Source: Nonlabens ulvanivorans | Lineage (GTDB): Bacteria > Bacteroidota > Bacteroidia > Flavobacteriales > Flavobacteriaceae | DNA: 64,000 bases | Assembly: GCF_000732625.1 (NCBI RefSeq) | Contig: NZ_JPJI01000004.1 | Location: 38,729 to 102,728 of the forward strand | Direction: 5' to 3' | Shown here: in pieces, positions 43,444 through 51,277 of the stretch | How positions within the stretch are numbered: position 1 is the first letter of the stretch | How the letters are laid out: each line of letters starts with the position of its first letter | Program-made: the position numbers and the translations under genes | Notes under the pieces: model-generated | Seen by the model: only the letters and a program-made list of their open reading frames with translations | Databases searched by the model: none | Told to the model about the DNA's origin: nothing

Positions 43444-43971
43444 ATGAATATAGCAATTCTAGCAGGTGGATGTTTCTGGTGTACAGAAGCCGTATTTCAA
43501 AGAGTTAAAGGAGTAGAGGAAGTAAAGTCTGGTTTCTGCGGTGGACATATTAAAAACCCAGCTTATAGAGAAGTCGTAACCCAACGTACCGGTCATGCCG
43601 AAGCTGTTAAAATAACCTATGATCCTGAAATTATCAGTTATAAAGAGCTATTGATGGTGTTTATGGCGACTCATGATCCTACCACGCTTAATAGACAAGG
43701 ACATGATGTGGGAACGCATTATCGTAGTGCCATTTATTACACAAGTGAACGACAACATGAAATCGCTTTGCGTTATATTAAAGAACTCACTGATCAAGGT
43801 GTTTTTGAAAATGCAATTGTTACTGAAGTAGCGCCAGCAACACCATTTTATGATGCAGATGACATACACGATGATTATTATAATAATAATCGTTTACAAG
43901 GCTATTGCCAGTATGTAATCGATCCTAAAGTGCGCAAATTAATGACGCAATATGCAGATCTTGTAAAATAA
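43444..43971 (+). CDS. msrA: Peptide-methionine (S)-S-oxide reductase MsrA
   Basis: A 175-residue enzyme that reduces methionine-S-sulfoxide in proteins and free methionine. The catalytic motif GGCFWCTEAVF has the active Cys10; Cys13 follows in the same motif, and the later Cys near the C-terminus ('LQGYCQYVI') can act as resolving residue. 'GHAEAVKITYDP' and 'HDPTTLNRQGHDVGTHYRS' are standard substrate-site segments. It has no fused MsrB domain. Its stop codon directly abuts the stop of the next, convergent gene. Confidence 0.95.
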   Translation: MNIAILAGGCFWCTEAVFQRVKGVEEVKSGFCGGHIKNPAYREVVTQRTGHAEAVKITYDPEIISYKELLMVFMATHDPTTLNRQGHDVGTHYRSAIYYTSERQHEIALRYIKELTDQGVFENAIVTEVAPATPFYDADDIHDDYYNNNRLQGYCQYVIDPKVRKLMTQYADLVK

Positions 43972-44268
43972 TTATGATTCTACATCGATGACTTGTTTAG
44001 GGTCTTCTTTTTTAATAACATAAGTGTAGATCCACGTGATTGTAAATGTAGGGATTACATCTAGTCCTGGAACTAATTCTTCAATAGTGGTTATGATACC
44101 AGCGGTTACACCAGTTTTTCCTGGATAAAGTTTTGTCATTAAATAGCCGGCAACGGGTGCCCAACCTATATCGGTAAACTCACCTATACCAGGAATGATA
44201 TAAGAGGCCATACCGACTAGGTCAAAGATGATTCCGAAAATAAGTTTAGAGCGTTTTGATTCAAACAT
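43972..44268 (-). CDS. Small membrane protein of unknown function
   Basis: A 98-residue protein with three hydrophobic stretches (about 8-25, 33-48 and 68-87) and a charged C-terminal tail (KKEDPKQVIDVES). Gly and Pro residues in the loops ('IIPGIGEFTDIGWAPVAG') suggest short hairpins. The gene ends exactly at the msrA stop (convergent, zero spacing) and starts 53 bp after folE ends. Function not recognised. Confidence 0.65.
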   Translation of the reverse strand: MFESKRSKLIFGIIFDLVGMASYIIPGIGEFTDIGWAPVAGYLMTKLYPGKTGVTAGIITTIEELVPGLDVIPTFTITWIYTYVIKKEDPKQVIDVES

Positions 44269-44321
44269 GTAATTATAATTTAACTACTTAAAGATAGTCA
44301 AATAACGTTCCAAAAATGAAT

Positions 44322-44918
44322 CTAGTGTAGTTTTGCCGTGATCAGTTTTAAGAATTCGTTACGTGTTTCTACTTTTTCAAACTGTCCTCTGAAACCACTT
44401 GTGGTAGTGACACTATTCTGTTTTTGCACTCCACGCATCATCATACACATGTGAGAAGCTTCAATAACAACGGCAACACCCAATGGTTTTAATGTATTAT
44501 GAATACACTCTAATATATCGTGTGTTAACCTTTCTTGAACCTGTAGTCGACGAGCAAATACATCTACGATACGTGGGATTTTTGAAAGTCCTACGATATG
44601 TCCATTAGGTATGTAAGCGATATGTGCTTTTCCAAAAAATGGTAGCATGTGGTGTTCACATAAAGAATATAGTTCTATATCCTTAATAATGACCATGTCA
44701 TTATAGTCTTCTGCAAACATGGCGCCTTTCAGAATCTCTGCAGGGTCCTTATCATAACCTGAGGTTAAGAACTGCATGGCTTTTGCAGCACGTTCTGGAG
44801 TTTTAATCAAGCCTTCACGTTCAACGTTTTCACCTATATTTTGAATTACTCCTTTATATTGATTTTTTATATCTTCTGTAACCTCGATATTGTACTCTTC
44901 AAAAACTCTGTAGGGCAT
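44322..44918 (-). CDS. folE: GTP cyclohydrolase I
   Basis: A 198-residue enzyme that opens GTP to dihydroneopterin triphosphate, the first step of folate and tetrahydrobiopterin synthesis. The zinc-binding CEHH ([11 protein letters not shown]) and the later Cys in '[11 protein letters not shown]' are present, along with the signature '[30 protein letters not shown]'. Length is normal. Its upstream region runs toward the tRNA gene, so it is transcribed from its own promoter. Confidence 0.96.
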   Translation of the reverse strand: MPYRVFEEYNIEVTEDIKNQYKGVIQNIGENVEREGLIKTPERAAKAMQFLTSGYDKDPAEILKGAMFAEDYNDMVIIKDIELYSLCEHHMLPFFGKAHIAYIPNGHIVGLSKIPRIVDVFARRLQVQERLTHDILECIHNTLKPLGVAVVIEASHMCMMMRGVQKQNSVTTTSGFRGQFEKVETRNEFLKLITAKLH

Positions 44919-45124
44919 TATTTAATATTTTTAGTAAAGTTACGTCATATTTGTTTAAGTAAATCAATATTTTGTTAAACATTATTTTGAAGTTTTTATT
45001 TTAATAATAAATATTATCAGATGAAAAACCTTGAAATATAGGGTAGTGGAGCACCGATTGTAAAAAGTGATTAAAAACATTTAATTTTTTAAATAAAATA
45101 GAGAGAGAGGTTGTAAAATATATA

Positions 45125-45132
45125 TATATTTG
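45125..45132 (+). promoter_or_regulatory. Candidate -7 box (TATATTTG) of the tRNA gene
   Basis: Exact TAnnTTTG match 27 bp before the tRNA. It sits in a run of TA dinucleotides, so chance is possible. Confidence 0.4.
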
Positions 45133-45159
45133 CAACCGCTTAGAAATTAAGTGGTATTA

Positions 45160-45233
45160 GGTCGCGTAGCTCAGCTGGATAGAGCATCTGCCTTCTAAGC
45201 AGACGGTCACAGGTTCGAATCCTGTCGCGATCA
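45160..45233 (+). tRNA. tRNA-Arg (anticodon TCT)
   Basis: A 74-nt cloverleaf. The acceptor arm GGTCGCG pairs with CGCGATC. The anticodon stem TCTGC/GCAGA encloses loop CTTCTAA, giving anticodon TCT (reads AGA/AGG). The T arm is ACAGG-TTCGAAT-CCTGT. CCA is not encoded. A strong terminator follows. Confidence 0.95.
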
Positions 45234-45264
45234 CAGATTCACAGTGTTATTGTGAGCATTCTAA

Positions 45265-45300
45265 AAAAAGTCCTGATCAATTTATTGATCAGGACTTTTT
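45265..45300. terminator. Intrinsic terminator after the tRNA
   Basis: A perfect 16-bp stem including flanking A5/T5 (core AGTCCTGATCAA), loop TTTA. Confidence 0.93.
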
Positions 45301-45348
45301 AGTTTAAATATGTTTTCTAATATTATAAGTTCATTAAAAGAGAATGTA

Positions 45349-45726
45349 TTAATACATAGTATTAGGATTAGGAGCCTTTTTAGGGATCTGTTGAATAGCG
45401 TCCCAATGCTCACATATCTTACCTTCCTTATCAAATCTAAAAAAGTCCATGGTCACATATTGATCATCATCAGGCCATATTTGATGTGTGTGTAGTGCTA
45501 CTAAATCATCTTGTGCAATAGCTCTAACAAACTCAATGGACTTTTGTGGATATTCTATTTGCATTCTTTCAAAATAATCAATAAAACCAGCTGTTCCATC
45601 TGCTACATCTGGATTGTGCTGTATATATTGCTTACCTACATACTTTGCTATAGCTTCCTTAGGATTTCCTTCATATGCCATTTTATAAAAAGCGATGGCA
45701 TTACTCTTGTTAATTTCTAGTGACAT
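45349..45726 (-). CDS. SnoaL/NTF2-like protein
   Basis: A 125-residue single-domain protein of the cone-shaped NTF2-like fold ('AIAKYVGKQYIQHNPDVADGTAGFIDYFERM' and 'DDLVALHTHQIWPDDDQYVTMDFFRFDKEGKICEHWDAIQ'). Members bind small hydrophobic molecules or act as isomerases and polyketide cyclases. No catalytic function is assigned here. The gene stops opposite the tRNA terminator and begins 4 bp after the neighbouring membrane-protein gene ends. Confidence 0.8.
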   Translation of the reverse strand: MSLEINKSNAIAFYKMAYEGNPKEAIAKYVGKQYIQHNPDVADGTAGFIDYFERMQIEYPQKSIEFVRAIAQDDLVALHTHQIWPDDDQYVTMDFFRFDKEGKICEHWDAIQQIPKKAPNPNTMY

Positions 45727-45730
45727 AATA

Positions 45731-46234
45731 TTATAATTTCAGTCCAAATCTTGCCAGCATCTTTTTCTCAAAAGCCCAAAAGAATTCAAACTGACCAAAA
45801 ACCCATCCCATAACTACTAGTAGTACTTGATAAATAGGGAAGATAATTATAAGTCTTAATGGCCAGAAAAACCATCCAGACATAGAGTCTCTATCAATTC
45901 CTATAATATCTAGTAATGGAGCAGATAGTCTAGCAGATGCTGATCCAGTGATTGCAAACACAATGAATATAGCAATCATTTCCCAACGGTTTTTAATATT
46001 CCATTTATTTATTAATTTAGGAAAAACCCACATACAAAACCGATAAAACGCATATGCTAGTACTAGGGTAATTCCATAAATAAAAATATACTCATACGTT
46101 ACGTCCTCAAAGGTAGAAGGCATGATGCGTGAAGCTACAAAATAGCCACAGCCCAATAAGCCTATAATACCTAAAAAAGGAAAAATGAGTTGCCAGTTAC
46201 TGGTAATATCCCAGTTTTTTTTGAATGTTTGCAT
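45731..46234 (-). CDS. Membrane protein, DUF6787-like
   Basis: A 167-residue protein with four hydrophobic helices (about 17-37, 50-70, 85-105 and 118-140) and an aromatic C-terminus ('FGQFEFFWAFEKKMLARFGLKL'). I associate it with DUF6787, a Bacteroidetes family found next to DUF6146 proteins, as it is here. The ATG at 46234 (MQTFKKNWDIT) is preferred. The longer frame starts only from GTG, and a -7 box (46239-46246) lies 4 bp before this ATG. Function unknown. Confidence 0.68.
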   Translation of the reverse strand: MQTFKKNWDITSNWQLIFPFLGIIGLLGCGYFVASRIMPSTFEDVTYEYIFIYGITLVLAYAFYRFCMWVFPKLINKWNIKNRWEMIAIFIVFAITGSASARLSAPLLDIIGIDRDSMSGWFFWPLRLIIIFPIYQVLLVVMGWVFGQFEFFWAFEKKMLARFGLKL

Positions 46235-46238
46235 AGTG

Positions 46239-46246
46239 CAAAAATA
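46239..46246 (-). promoter_or_regulatory. -7 box (TATTTTTG), 4 bp from the start codon
   Basis: Exact TAnnTTTG match just upstream of the DUF6787-like gene. It overlaps the region just before the upstream gene's stop and predicts a leaderless transcript. Confidence 0.38.
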
Positions 46247-46248
46247 CA

Positions 46249-46656
46249 CTACCGCAACTTCTGTCCATATCGTTTTTCAAAGAAAAGAAAATAATTATAC
46301 AACAGATAATTGACTTCATAACCATAATCTACCTTACGATCATAATCGATACGCCATACGTACAGGTCTGGACTATAGTTGATAGAATTGTTAACTCTTA
46401 AGTTATACTCTCTTACATAAAAATCATTACGCAGTTCTAAAGTACTTTGTGAATAAAAACCACGAGGTGGTTGTGTTGCCAGCCAAGAGTTAAAGCCTGG
46501 TTCTATAATAATAACCTCATACTCTAAACTATCATTTGCAATACGCAATGTGTCCGTTACTGGTCCGTTAGCATTATTATTGTTCACAGTAGGCTGGTAT
46601 GAGTTGCAGCTTATTATAATTGTGAGCAGTGCTATAAAAAAAAAGGTTGTTTTCAT
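46249..46656 (-). CDS. DUF6146-like lipoprotein
   Basis: A 135-residue protein with a lipobox (LTIIISC, Cys 16) and a mature part rich in aromatic residues ('FNSWLATQPPRGFYSQSTLELRNDFYVREYNLRVN'), matching DUF6146 from Bacteroidetes. The ATG at 46656 is chosen because earlier in-frame codons would place the signal peptide in the interior. The first codons (MKTTFFF) form the 3' arm and U-tract of a long hairpin. Function unknown; the next gene downstream is the DUF6787-like membrane protein. Confidence 0.72.
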   Translation of the reverse strand: MKTTFFFIALLTIIISCNSYQPTVNNNNANGPVTDTLRIANDSLEYEVIIIEPGFNSWLATQPPRGFYSQSTLELRNDFYVREYNLRVNNSINYSPDLYVWRIDYDRKVDYGYEVNYLLYNYFLFFEKRYGQKLR

Positions 46657-46687
46657 GTGGTAAAAGTACCTACATAAAAACAACCTT
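46636..46687 (-). terminator. Terminator-like hairpin overlapping a start codon
   Basis: On the minus strand, arms of about 20 bp (46643-46662 and 46667-46687, loop of four, one bulge, one mismatch) are followed directly by T9. The ATG of the DUF6146-like gene lies in the 3' arm and T9 encodes FFF. It may end transcription of the upstream DUF937 gene or act as an attenuator. Confidence 0.55.
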
Positions 46688-46751
46688 GCATGCCATAACT
46701 CGTCTATACTATATATGGATGAGCCTATGACCTGTTTCATTGAGTTAAAAA

Positions 46752-47390
46752 TTATTTTCCAAATAAACCTCCTATAAGTCCACCTAGACCACCTTTCTTT
46801 TTATCTCCACCTAGTACCATACCAGCTACATCATCGATGATGCTACCATCACCATCTGCATCAAGAATTTGCTCTATAAAAGATTGATCATGTGAACCAG
46901 ATTGTCCAAGAACAGATCCTAATAAATCACCTATTCCGTTTTGATCTACATTTGAAGTTTGTTTTTGCTTTCCTATAACACCCATTAAGATAGGAGCAGC
47001 TATTTTAATAATCTGGCTTACAGAATCCATATCCATACCACTAGATTTAGAAAGGGCATTTTCTACTTGTGGTTGTTTGGTCCCTAAAACATGACCTAAT
47101 ATACCAGCACCATCTTGTAAAAGATCGTCTGGGCTACCAGCACCATCACCAAAAAGACCACCTAGCATATCTAAAACACCACCACTGTGACGTTGATCGC
47201 TCAATGCATTATTTAATGCACTAGCACCTTCAGGTGTCGATGCGTTGCGTTGCATTGCACCTAGTATTAAAGGCATTGCTTGAGAAAGTACGTTTGCTGT
47301 TTTATCTGCAGGTTGACCTGTTTTTTGTGCTGCACCATTAATAAGAGTTTGTCCTATATCTGATTGTAATAAGTCTAATATTGAAGCCAT
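46752..47390 (-). CDS. DUF937 family protein
   Basis: A 212-residue protein, rich in Gly, Ala, Asp and Ser. The N-terminus has the DUF937 pattern 'GAAQKTGQPADKTANVLSQAMPLILGAMQRNA'. The C-terminus ends in a Gly-rich tail ('KKGGLGGLIGGLFGK'). No signal peptide is present. Repeats of 'GLFGDGAG', 'LLQDGAGILGHVLG' and 'GDLLGSVLGQ' suggest helical bundles. Function unknown. It is separated from the DUF6146 gene by 95 bp that contain a terminator-like hairpin. Confidence 0.78.
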   Translation of the reverse strand: MASILDLLQSDIGQTLINGAAQKTGQPADKTANVLSQAMPLILGAMQRNASTPEGASALNNALSDQRHSGGVLDMLGGLFGDGAGSPDDLLQDGAGILGHVLGTKQPQVENALSKSSGMDMDSVSQIIKIAAPILMGVIGKQKQTSNVDQNGIGDLLGSVLGQSGSHDQSFIEQILDADGDGSIIDDVAGMVLGGDKKKGGLGGLIGGLFGK

Positions 47391-47475
47391 TGTTGTTTAA
47401 ATTAATTTAGGTTAATAATATGTAAATTACGATATAATAAGACTTTTATGCTTGTTTGGAAGACCTATTTAATTT

Positions 47476-47491
47476 CGCTTTCGCGAAAGCG
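47476..47491. repeat. Iterated palindrome, copy 10 (perfect, intergenic)
   Basis: CGCTTTCGCGAAAGCG between the PAS kinase gene and the DUF937 gene. Confidence 0.95.
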
Positions 47492-47601
47492 TAATTAAAA
47501 GCCGATGAAAAGCATCTTTTTTATCGATAAAATACAATTGTAGTATTTCTGTAATATGATATCAGACTTATAATCCGACATTAATTAAAGGAGTCGAAAT
47601 A

Positions 47602-48843
47602 CTATTGCGTGATATTAAAGGGTAAACTAAACTTAAATGTACTTCCTTTATTAACGACACTTTCTACCCATAAGGTGCCATGCATTTTTTCTACAAACTC
47701 TTTGCAAAGAATTAGGCCTAATCCAGATCCTTTTTCACCTTCGGTACCTGGCTGTGATTTGTGTGTAGTTAAATTAAAGAGATCTGTCATATGTTCTGTA
47801 GACATTCCTACACCGGTATCAATCACGGCAATTTCTAGAAATTTATCTTTTTGTAGTGCAGTGATGTTAATAGATCCATTAGGATTTGTAAACTTGATGG
47901 CGTTAGAAATTAAGTTGCGTAGTACGGTCTTTAATAGATTGCTGTCGGTATAAAATTCTATGTCTTGTACAGCATTATATGTTATTGTAATATTTTTTGC
48001 TTGAGCGATTGATGTTTTAAAGTCAACGACTTGGGTAATGATGTTGGTAATATTTATGTTTTCTGGTCGATAACTAAGTTTACCAGTCTCAGTATATGCC
48101 CAATTTAATAGATTGTCTAATAGATTGAGCGTGTTTTTTGCCGTAGAATTTATAATCTTGATGCAATCACTATCTTGAGAATGATCTTTATTTATACTAT
48201 TTTCAAGCATTAGTTCAGAAAATCCTATGATATGATTAAAAGGGCTTCTTAAATCATGTGCTATGATTGAAAAGATTTTATCCTTGGTGGCATTAAGGTG
48301 TTTTAACTCTAGTTGATTTTCTTTTATAGATTCTTCCGCAATCTTACGATAAGTTATGTCAGTTGATACGCCGCATAAGCCTATAACTTTATTTTGGTGT
48401 TTATCGTCATAAATAGGTGTTTTGATTTCCCAATACACCTTGCGATTACCATTTTGGTCAGTAGTATCTACTTCGTTTTCAGAGTCTTTCCCAAAATTAA
48501 TAACTTCAGATTCAATAATTTTAATTTGATCGCATGTCGTTGGTGGAAAAAAATCTGCATCACTTAAAGATGGTAGTTCATGAGCGCTGCAATTAAATAG
48601 TGTGAGGCATTTTTTATTAGCGTATAAATATCTGCCGTTCATATCCTTTATATATACGTAGGTATTTAAATTATCTAAAGCAGTATTTAAATGAGTTAGT
48701 TTTAAATCAGCTTTAAGTACTTCGAGTTGAATTTCCTCACATTTTTTTTGATCAGTGGTATTCTCTAATTTAAGTTGTTTCAACTCGTTGGATAGCTCTA
48801 CATTTTGTTTTAATAACTCTTCATATGTAGGTTTTTTTAACAT
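47602..48843 (-). CDS. PAS-domain sensor histidine kinase
   Basis: A 413-residue soluble kinase. An N-terminal coiled coil (1-55) is followed by a PAS domain with PAC (about 57-180, 'YVYIKDMNGRYLYANKKCLTLF' and 'GLCGVSTDITYRKIAE'). The dimerisation helix has phosphoacceptor H196 (IFSIIAHDLRSPFNHIIGFS). The ATPase domain has 'NLISNAIKFTNPNGSI', 'DTGVGMS' and 'GSGLGLILCKEFV'. There is no membrane anchor and no adjacent response regulator, so it is an orphan kinase sensing an internal signal. Confidence 0.9.
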   Translation of the reverse strand: MLKKPTYEELLKQNVELSNELKQLKLENTTDQKKCEEIQLEVLKADLKLTHLNTALDNLNTYVYIKDMNGRYLYANKKCLTLFNCSAHELPSLSDADFFPPTTCDQIKIIESEVINFGKDSENEVDTTDQNGNRKVYWEIKTPIYDDKHQNKVIGLCGVSTDITYRKIAEESIKENQLELKHLNATKDKIFSIIAHDLRSPFNHIIGFSELMLENSINKDHSQDSDCIKIINSTAKNTLNLLDNLLNWAYTETGKLSYRPENINITNIITQVVDFKTSIAQAKNITITYNAVQDIEFYTDSNLLKTVLRNLISNAIKFTNPNGSINITALQKDKFLEIAVIDTGVGMSTEHMTDLFNLTTHKSQPGTEGEKGSGLGLILCKEFVEKMHGTLWVESVVNKGSTFKFSLPFNITQ

Positions 48844-49084
48844 CTGTTATGTATATATAGCTGAAAAATAAAAAAAAGTAATCAATGTATGATTCATTTT
48901 TTACGAAAAATTCAAGAAAATTCTTATCATTTTTATCAATTCTTACATATAAAGTTAGAAATAAATGCCTAGTGGTAAATATCTGTTTTAAGAATTAAGT
49001 TTTTGATTGATAATGCTTTATGAATAATACTATTAATTTTTCGTGATGCTATTGTTTTATGACCGTATGATTTAAAAGAATTAA

Positions 49085-49579
49085 TTACTGTCGAGTCAAT
49101 AAATCTAGAACGATTTTCAAATCCAATTCTTTAGAATATTTGAAGAAATAGTGGAGTTGCCATTTTTGAGTTTTAATGGCTTGTGTGTTGGTGGTCTTAT
49201 CCCAACTAGGATATACTCTGAAACCTCTTTTTCCATCTTTGTAATTTGTTGAAAAGATTCCTTTTGCAATCAATACCGATTTAGGAAAAATAAATTGTCC
49301 ATGTTGTTGATCTTTTTTAACATGAACGATTAGATAGTCTATGACATCATCTTGATGATATGGTTCAATAGGACCCAACTTACTACGTTTCCATATGGTA
49401 ACAAATTGGCCTGTTTTTGTTGGAGTAATTTTGGCCGTTCTAAAAGCAATATGCAGATCGTTTAATTTAAAGGTACAAGCCTCATATTTTATGCTTTCAC
49501 TATCAACTTGAAATGAGCTTAAATTAAAGCCTAGTTGGGTGTAAATTTTATCGTTGATATAAGCTAGATTAGTATTCAT
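49085..49579 (-). CDS. MepB family protein
   Basis: A 164-residue protein with the MepB pattern 'YEACTFKLNDLHIAFRTAKITPTKTGQFVTIWKR' and 'QFIFPKSVLIAKGIFST'. MepB is encoded beside the MepRA multidrug efflux system in Staphylococcus, but no such system is present here. The fold may be a nucleic-acid-binding or ligand-binding barrel; the role is not established. It stands alone, 28 bp before the membrane-protein pair ends. Confidence 0.82.
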   Translation of the reverse strand: MNTNLAYINDKIYTQLGFNLSSFQVDSESIKYEACTFKLNDLHIAFRTAKITPTKTGQFVTIWKRSKLGPIEPYHQDDVIDYLIVHVKKDQQHGQFIFPKSVLIAKGIFSTNYKDGKRGFRVYPSWDKTTNTQAIKTQKWQLHYFFKYSKELDLKIVLDLLTRQ

Positions 49580-49606
49580 GCAATTTATGGATAAGCTTAA
49601 AAATTT

Positions 49607-50038
49607 CTAATCACTGGTTTTATTAGGTTTTGAAAAAAGGTTTTTAATCATTGATACATTAGAAAATAGTGCAGAAAACCCAAAACTAGTTAGTAAGGCA
49701 ATGCCTGCTATTGTGCCTAATGCTCCACCGTATCCACTAAAAACATCACCTTTATGAAGATATATCAAACTAAATAAGCATCCTGCTAGTATGAGTTGAA
49801 AATAATTCACGTTAGTTTTAGCAGATACCATACCTATAAAAGAAGTTCCTATAAAAACAAACGGTATATGTATCGTGAGATAGCTGTTTAAGATATTAGG
49901 GAAGAAGTAAAAAAATACGGCTACTATGAGAGATAATAATGCAGATGCTCTTACTGCGCCTTGCTTTAATGGTGTGCTTATAAAATACGTGAGTACACTA
50001 CCTATAACTCCTGTCAATACTATTATTAAGTCATTCAT
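49607..50038 (-). CDS. Multi-spanning membrane protein, paralogue of the gene upstream
   Basis: A 143-residue protein with about five helices. The ATG at 50038 forms an ATGA overlap with the stop of the preceding gene (50035), typical of translational coupling. Its segment 'SVLTYFISTPLKQGAVRASALLSLIVAVF' aligns with 'AVLCYLISIHLKLGPVIAAGFIGTAVSYL' in that gene. Its 'GYGGALGTIAGIALL' aligns with 'GIGGKLGTIAFASVV'. The two proteins are therefore old tandem duplicates and may act as a heterodimer. No transport family is recognised. Confidence 0.65.
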   Translation of the reverse strand: MNDLIIVLTGVIGSVLTYFISTPLKQGAVRASALLSLIVAVFFYFFPNILNSYLTIHIPFVFIGTSFIGMVSAKTNVNYFQLILAGCLFSLIYLHKGDVFSGYGGALGTIAGIALLTSFGFSALFSNVSMIKNLFSKPNKTSD

Positions 50039-50598
50039 GCTACCATCCAATTTAAAAAAGTGATGAATACGACACTTGCAAACGCTATGGTTCCTAATTT
50101 TCCGCCTATTCCTAAAAAGAGGTTTTTAGATAACATTAGAAATAGAGCCGCAACTATACCTGCACTAATAACATAGCCTAATGAAGGTATAACAAAAACA
50201 CTAGACATGCCCACAAATGTACCACAGTAGATAGGTACAGGCAATTGCTTTAAATAATTCGACTTGCTATTGATTGTAGGTAAATAAGATACCGCTGTAC
50301 CAATAAAACCAGCTGCAATGACCGGTCCTAACTTTAAATGAATACTAATAAGATAACATAGCACAGCACCTATGGGCACCCATATCACAACGATTAGTTT
50401 CTCGTATTCATAATCTTCATGATGTAAGTCTAGATATCGATAGCCAAAAAGTAGGAGTAAAGAAATACTAATGATACCAACTAACGCGATGAAATTACTG
50501 ATTTCATATTTCTCTTTTATAATCCATGCTAGAAATAGGAGCTGCAATAGCATCACCATCATAATCATAAAAAATCTAATCGCTTTATGTCTCTTCAT
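50035..50598 (-). CDS. Multi-spanning membrane protein, paralogue of the gene downstream
   Basis: A 187-residue protein with about six helices, including an extra N-terminal pair before the part shared with its neighbour. Charged residues are confined to a loop at about 55-65 ('RYLDLHHEDYEYEKL'), which may face the cytoplasm. It overlaps the next gene by 4 bp. A TATATTTG box lies 21 bp before the ATG. No function can be assigned. Confidence 0.65.
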   Translation of the reverse strand: MKRHKAIRFFMIMMVMLLQLLFLAWIIKEKYEISNFIALVGIISISLLLLFGYRYLDLHHEDYEYEKLIVVIWVPIGAVLCYLISIHLKLGPVIAAGFIGTAVSYLPTINSKSNYLKQLPVPIYCGTFVGMSSVFVIPSLGYVISAGIVAALFLMLSKNLFLGIGGKLGTIAFASVVFITFLNWMVA

Positions 50599-50619
50599 TA
50601 AAGAATTTTAGTAATTCGA

Positions 50620-50627
50620 CAAATATA
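50620..50627 (-). promoter_or_regulatory. Candidate -7 box (TATATTTG) of the membrane-protein pair
   Basis: Exact TAnnTTTG match, 21 bp before the start codon at 50598. Confidence 0.45.
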
Positions 50628-50669
50628 AAGCGATTAAAAAACAATAAGCTTTTAAGCATATCGAGTACT

Positions 50670-51185
50670 TCAATTACTTGAATATGCGCCAGAAGAATAG
50701 GTCAACTCGTAACTATGTGTGTAAATTTCAAAAACAATACCAAATGGGTCTTCAACATAGCACATTTTAAACGGTTTATGGTCTGGTTAATAAGACCTTA
50801 TAGGCATTCTTTGTTTACCACCATAAGCTACTATTTGCTCAATAAGATTTTCAATTTCAGGATCTTGAACAGAAAAGTGAAATAAACCAGTATGAAATGG
50901 TTGAAATGCTGGAGCTTCTTTTACGCCATGAGGAAATGAAAATAATTCTATACCTATACCGTCAGAAGTAGCAAGATGCGCAATTTCAAACTCTTCCCAG
51001 TCATCACCAAAGACATCAATACACATTTGACCTATAGCGGTTTCCTTTTCTTTCTTTACAATTGAAGGTTGCATAATAACGTACCATCCCATAACTTCAG
51101 AATAGAATTGAACTGCTTTATGAATATCAGGAACCGTTAGTCCTATATGAGAGAACGCTCTGGGATATTTTTTATCTGTTTTCAT
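50670..51185 (-). pseudogene. VOC-family (glyoxalase/dioxygenase-like) gene broken by an in-frame stop
   Basis: From the ATG at 51185 the frame encodes 132 residues of a VOC protein ('SHIGLTVPDIHKAVQFYSEVMGW', 'GLFHFSVQDPEIENLIEQIVAYGG') and then meets TAA at 50787-50789. After that stop the same frame continues without a gap: PDHKPFKMCYVEDPFGIVFE, then IYTHSYELTYSSGAYSSN, to TGA at 50670. That is the expected C-terminal strand, including the metal-binding Glu of the family. The stop falls where Tyr would be expected after IRSY, so a single base change explains it. The 132-residue product would lack a metal ligand. It diverges from an HxlR regulator that probably controlled it. Confidence 0.82.
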
Positions 51186-51213
51186 AGTTTAATAATTTTA
51201 TCCAAAATTAATT

Positions 51214-51251
51214 TATATTTGCCTTATAGGCAATAACTTACTTTAAAGTAA
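51214..51251. promoter_or_regulatory. Promoter and operator candidates between the VOC pseudogene and hxlR
   Basis: TATATTTG (51214-51221, plus strand) overlaps the inverted repeat TTGCC-TTATA-GGCAA (51219-51233). A perfect 14-bp palindrome TTACTTTAAAGTAA follows at 51238-51251. TACT...AGTA half-sites are typical of HxlR/YodB regulators. Confidence 0.5.
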
Positions 51252-51277
51252 TATACACTACTAAAAGAGTTAATTGT

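Noticed and set aside
45111..45132. TA-rich run before the tRNA as a replication or unwinding element
   Set aside because: Short and explained by a promoter; no repeats or DnaA boxes nearby.
47609..47953. 114-codon plus-strand frame opposite the PAS kinase
   Set aside because: Antisense shadow of the conserved ATPase domain.
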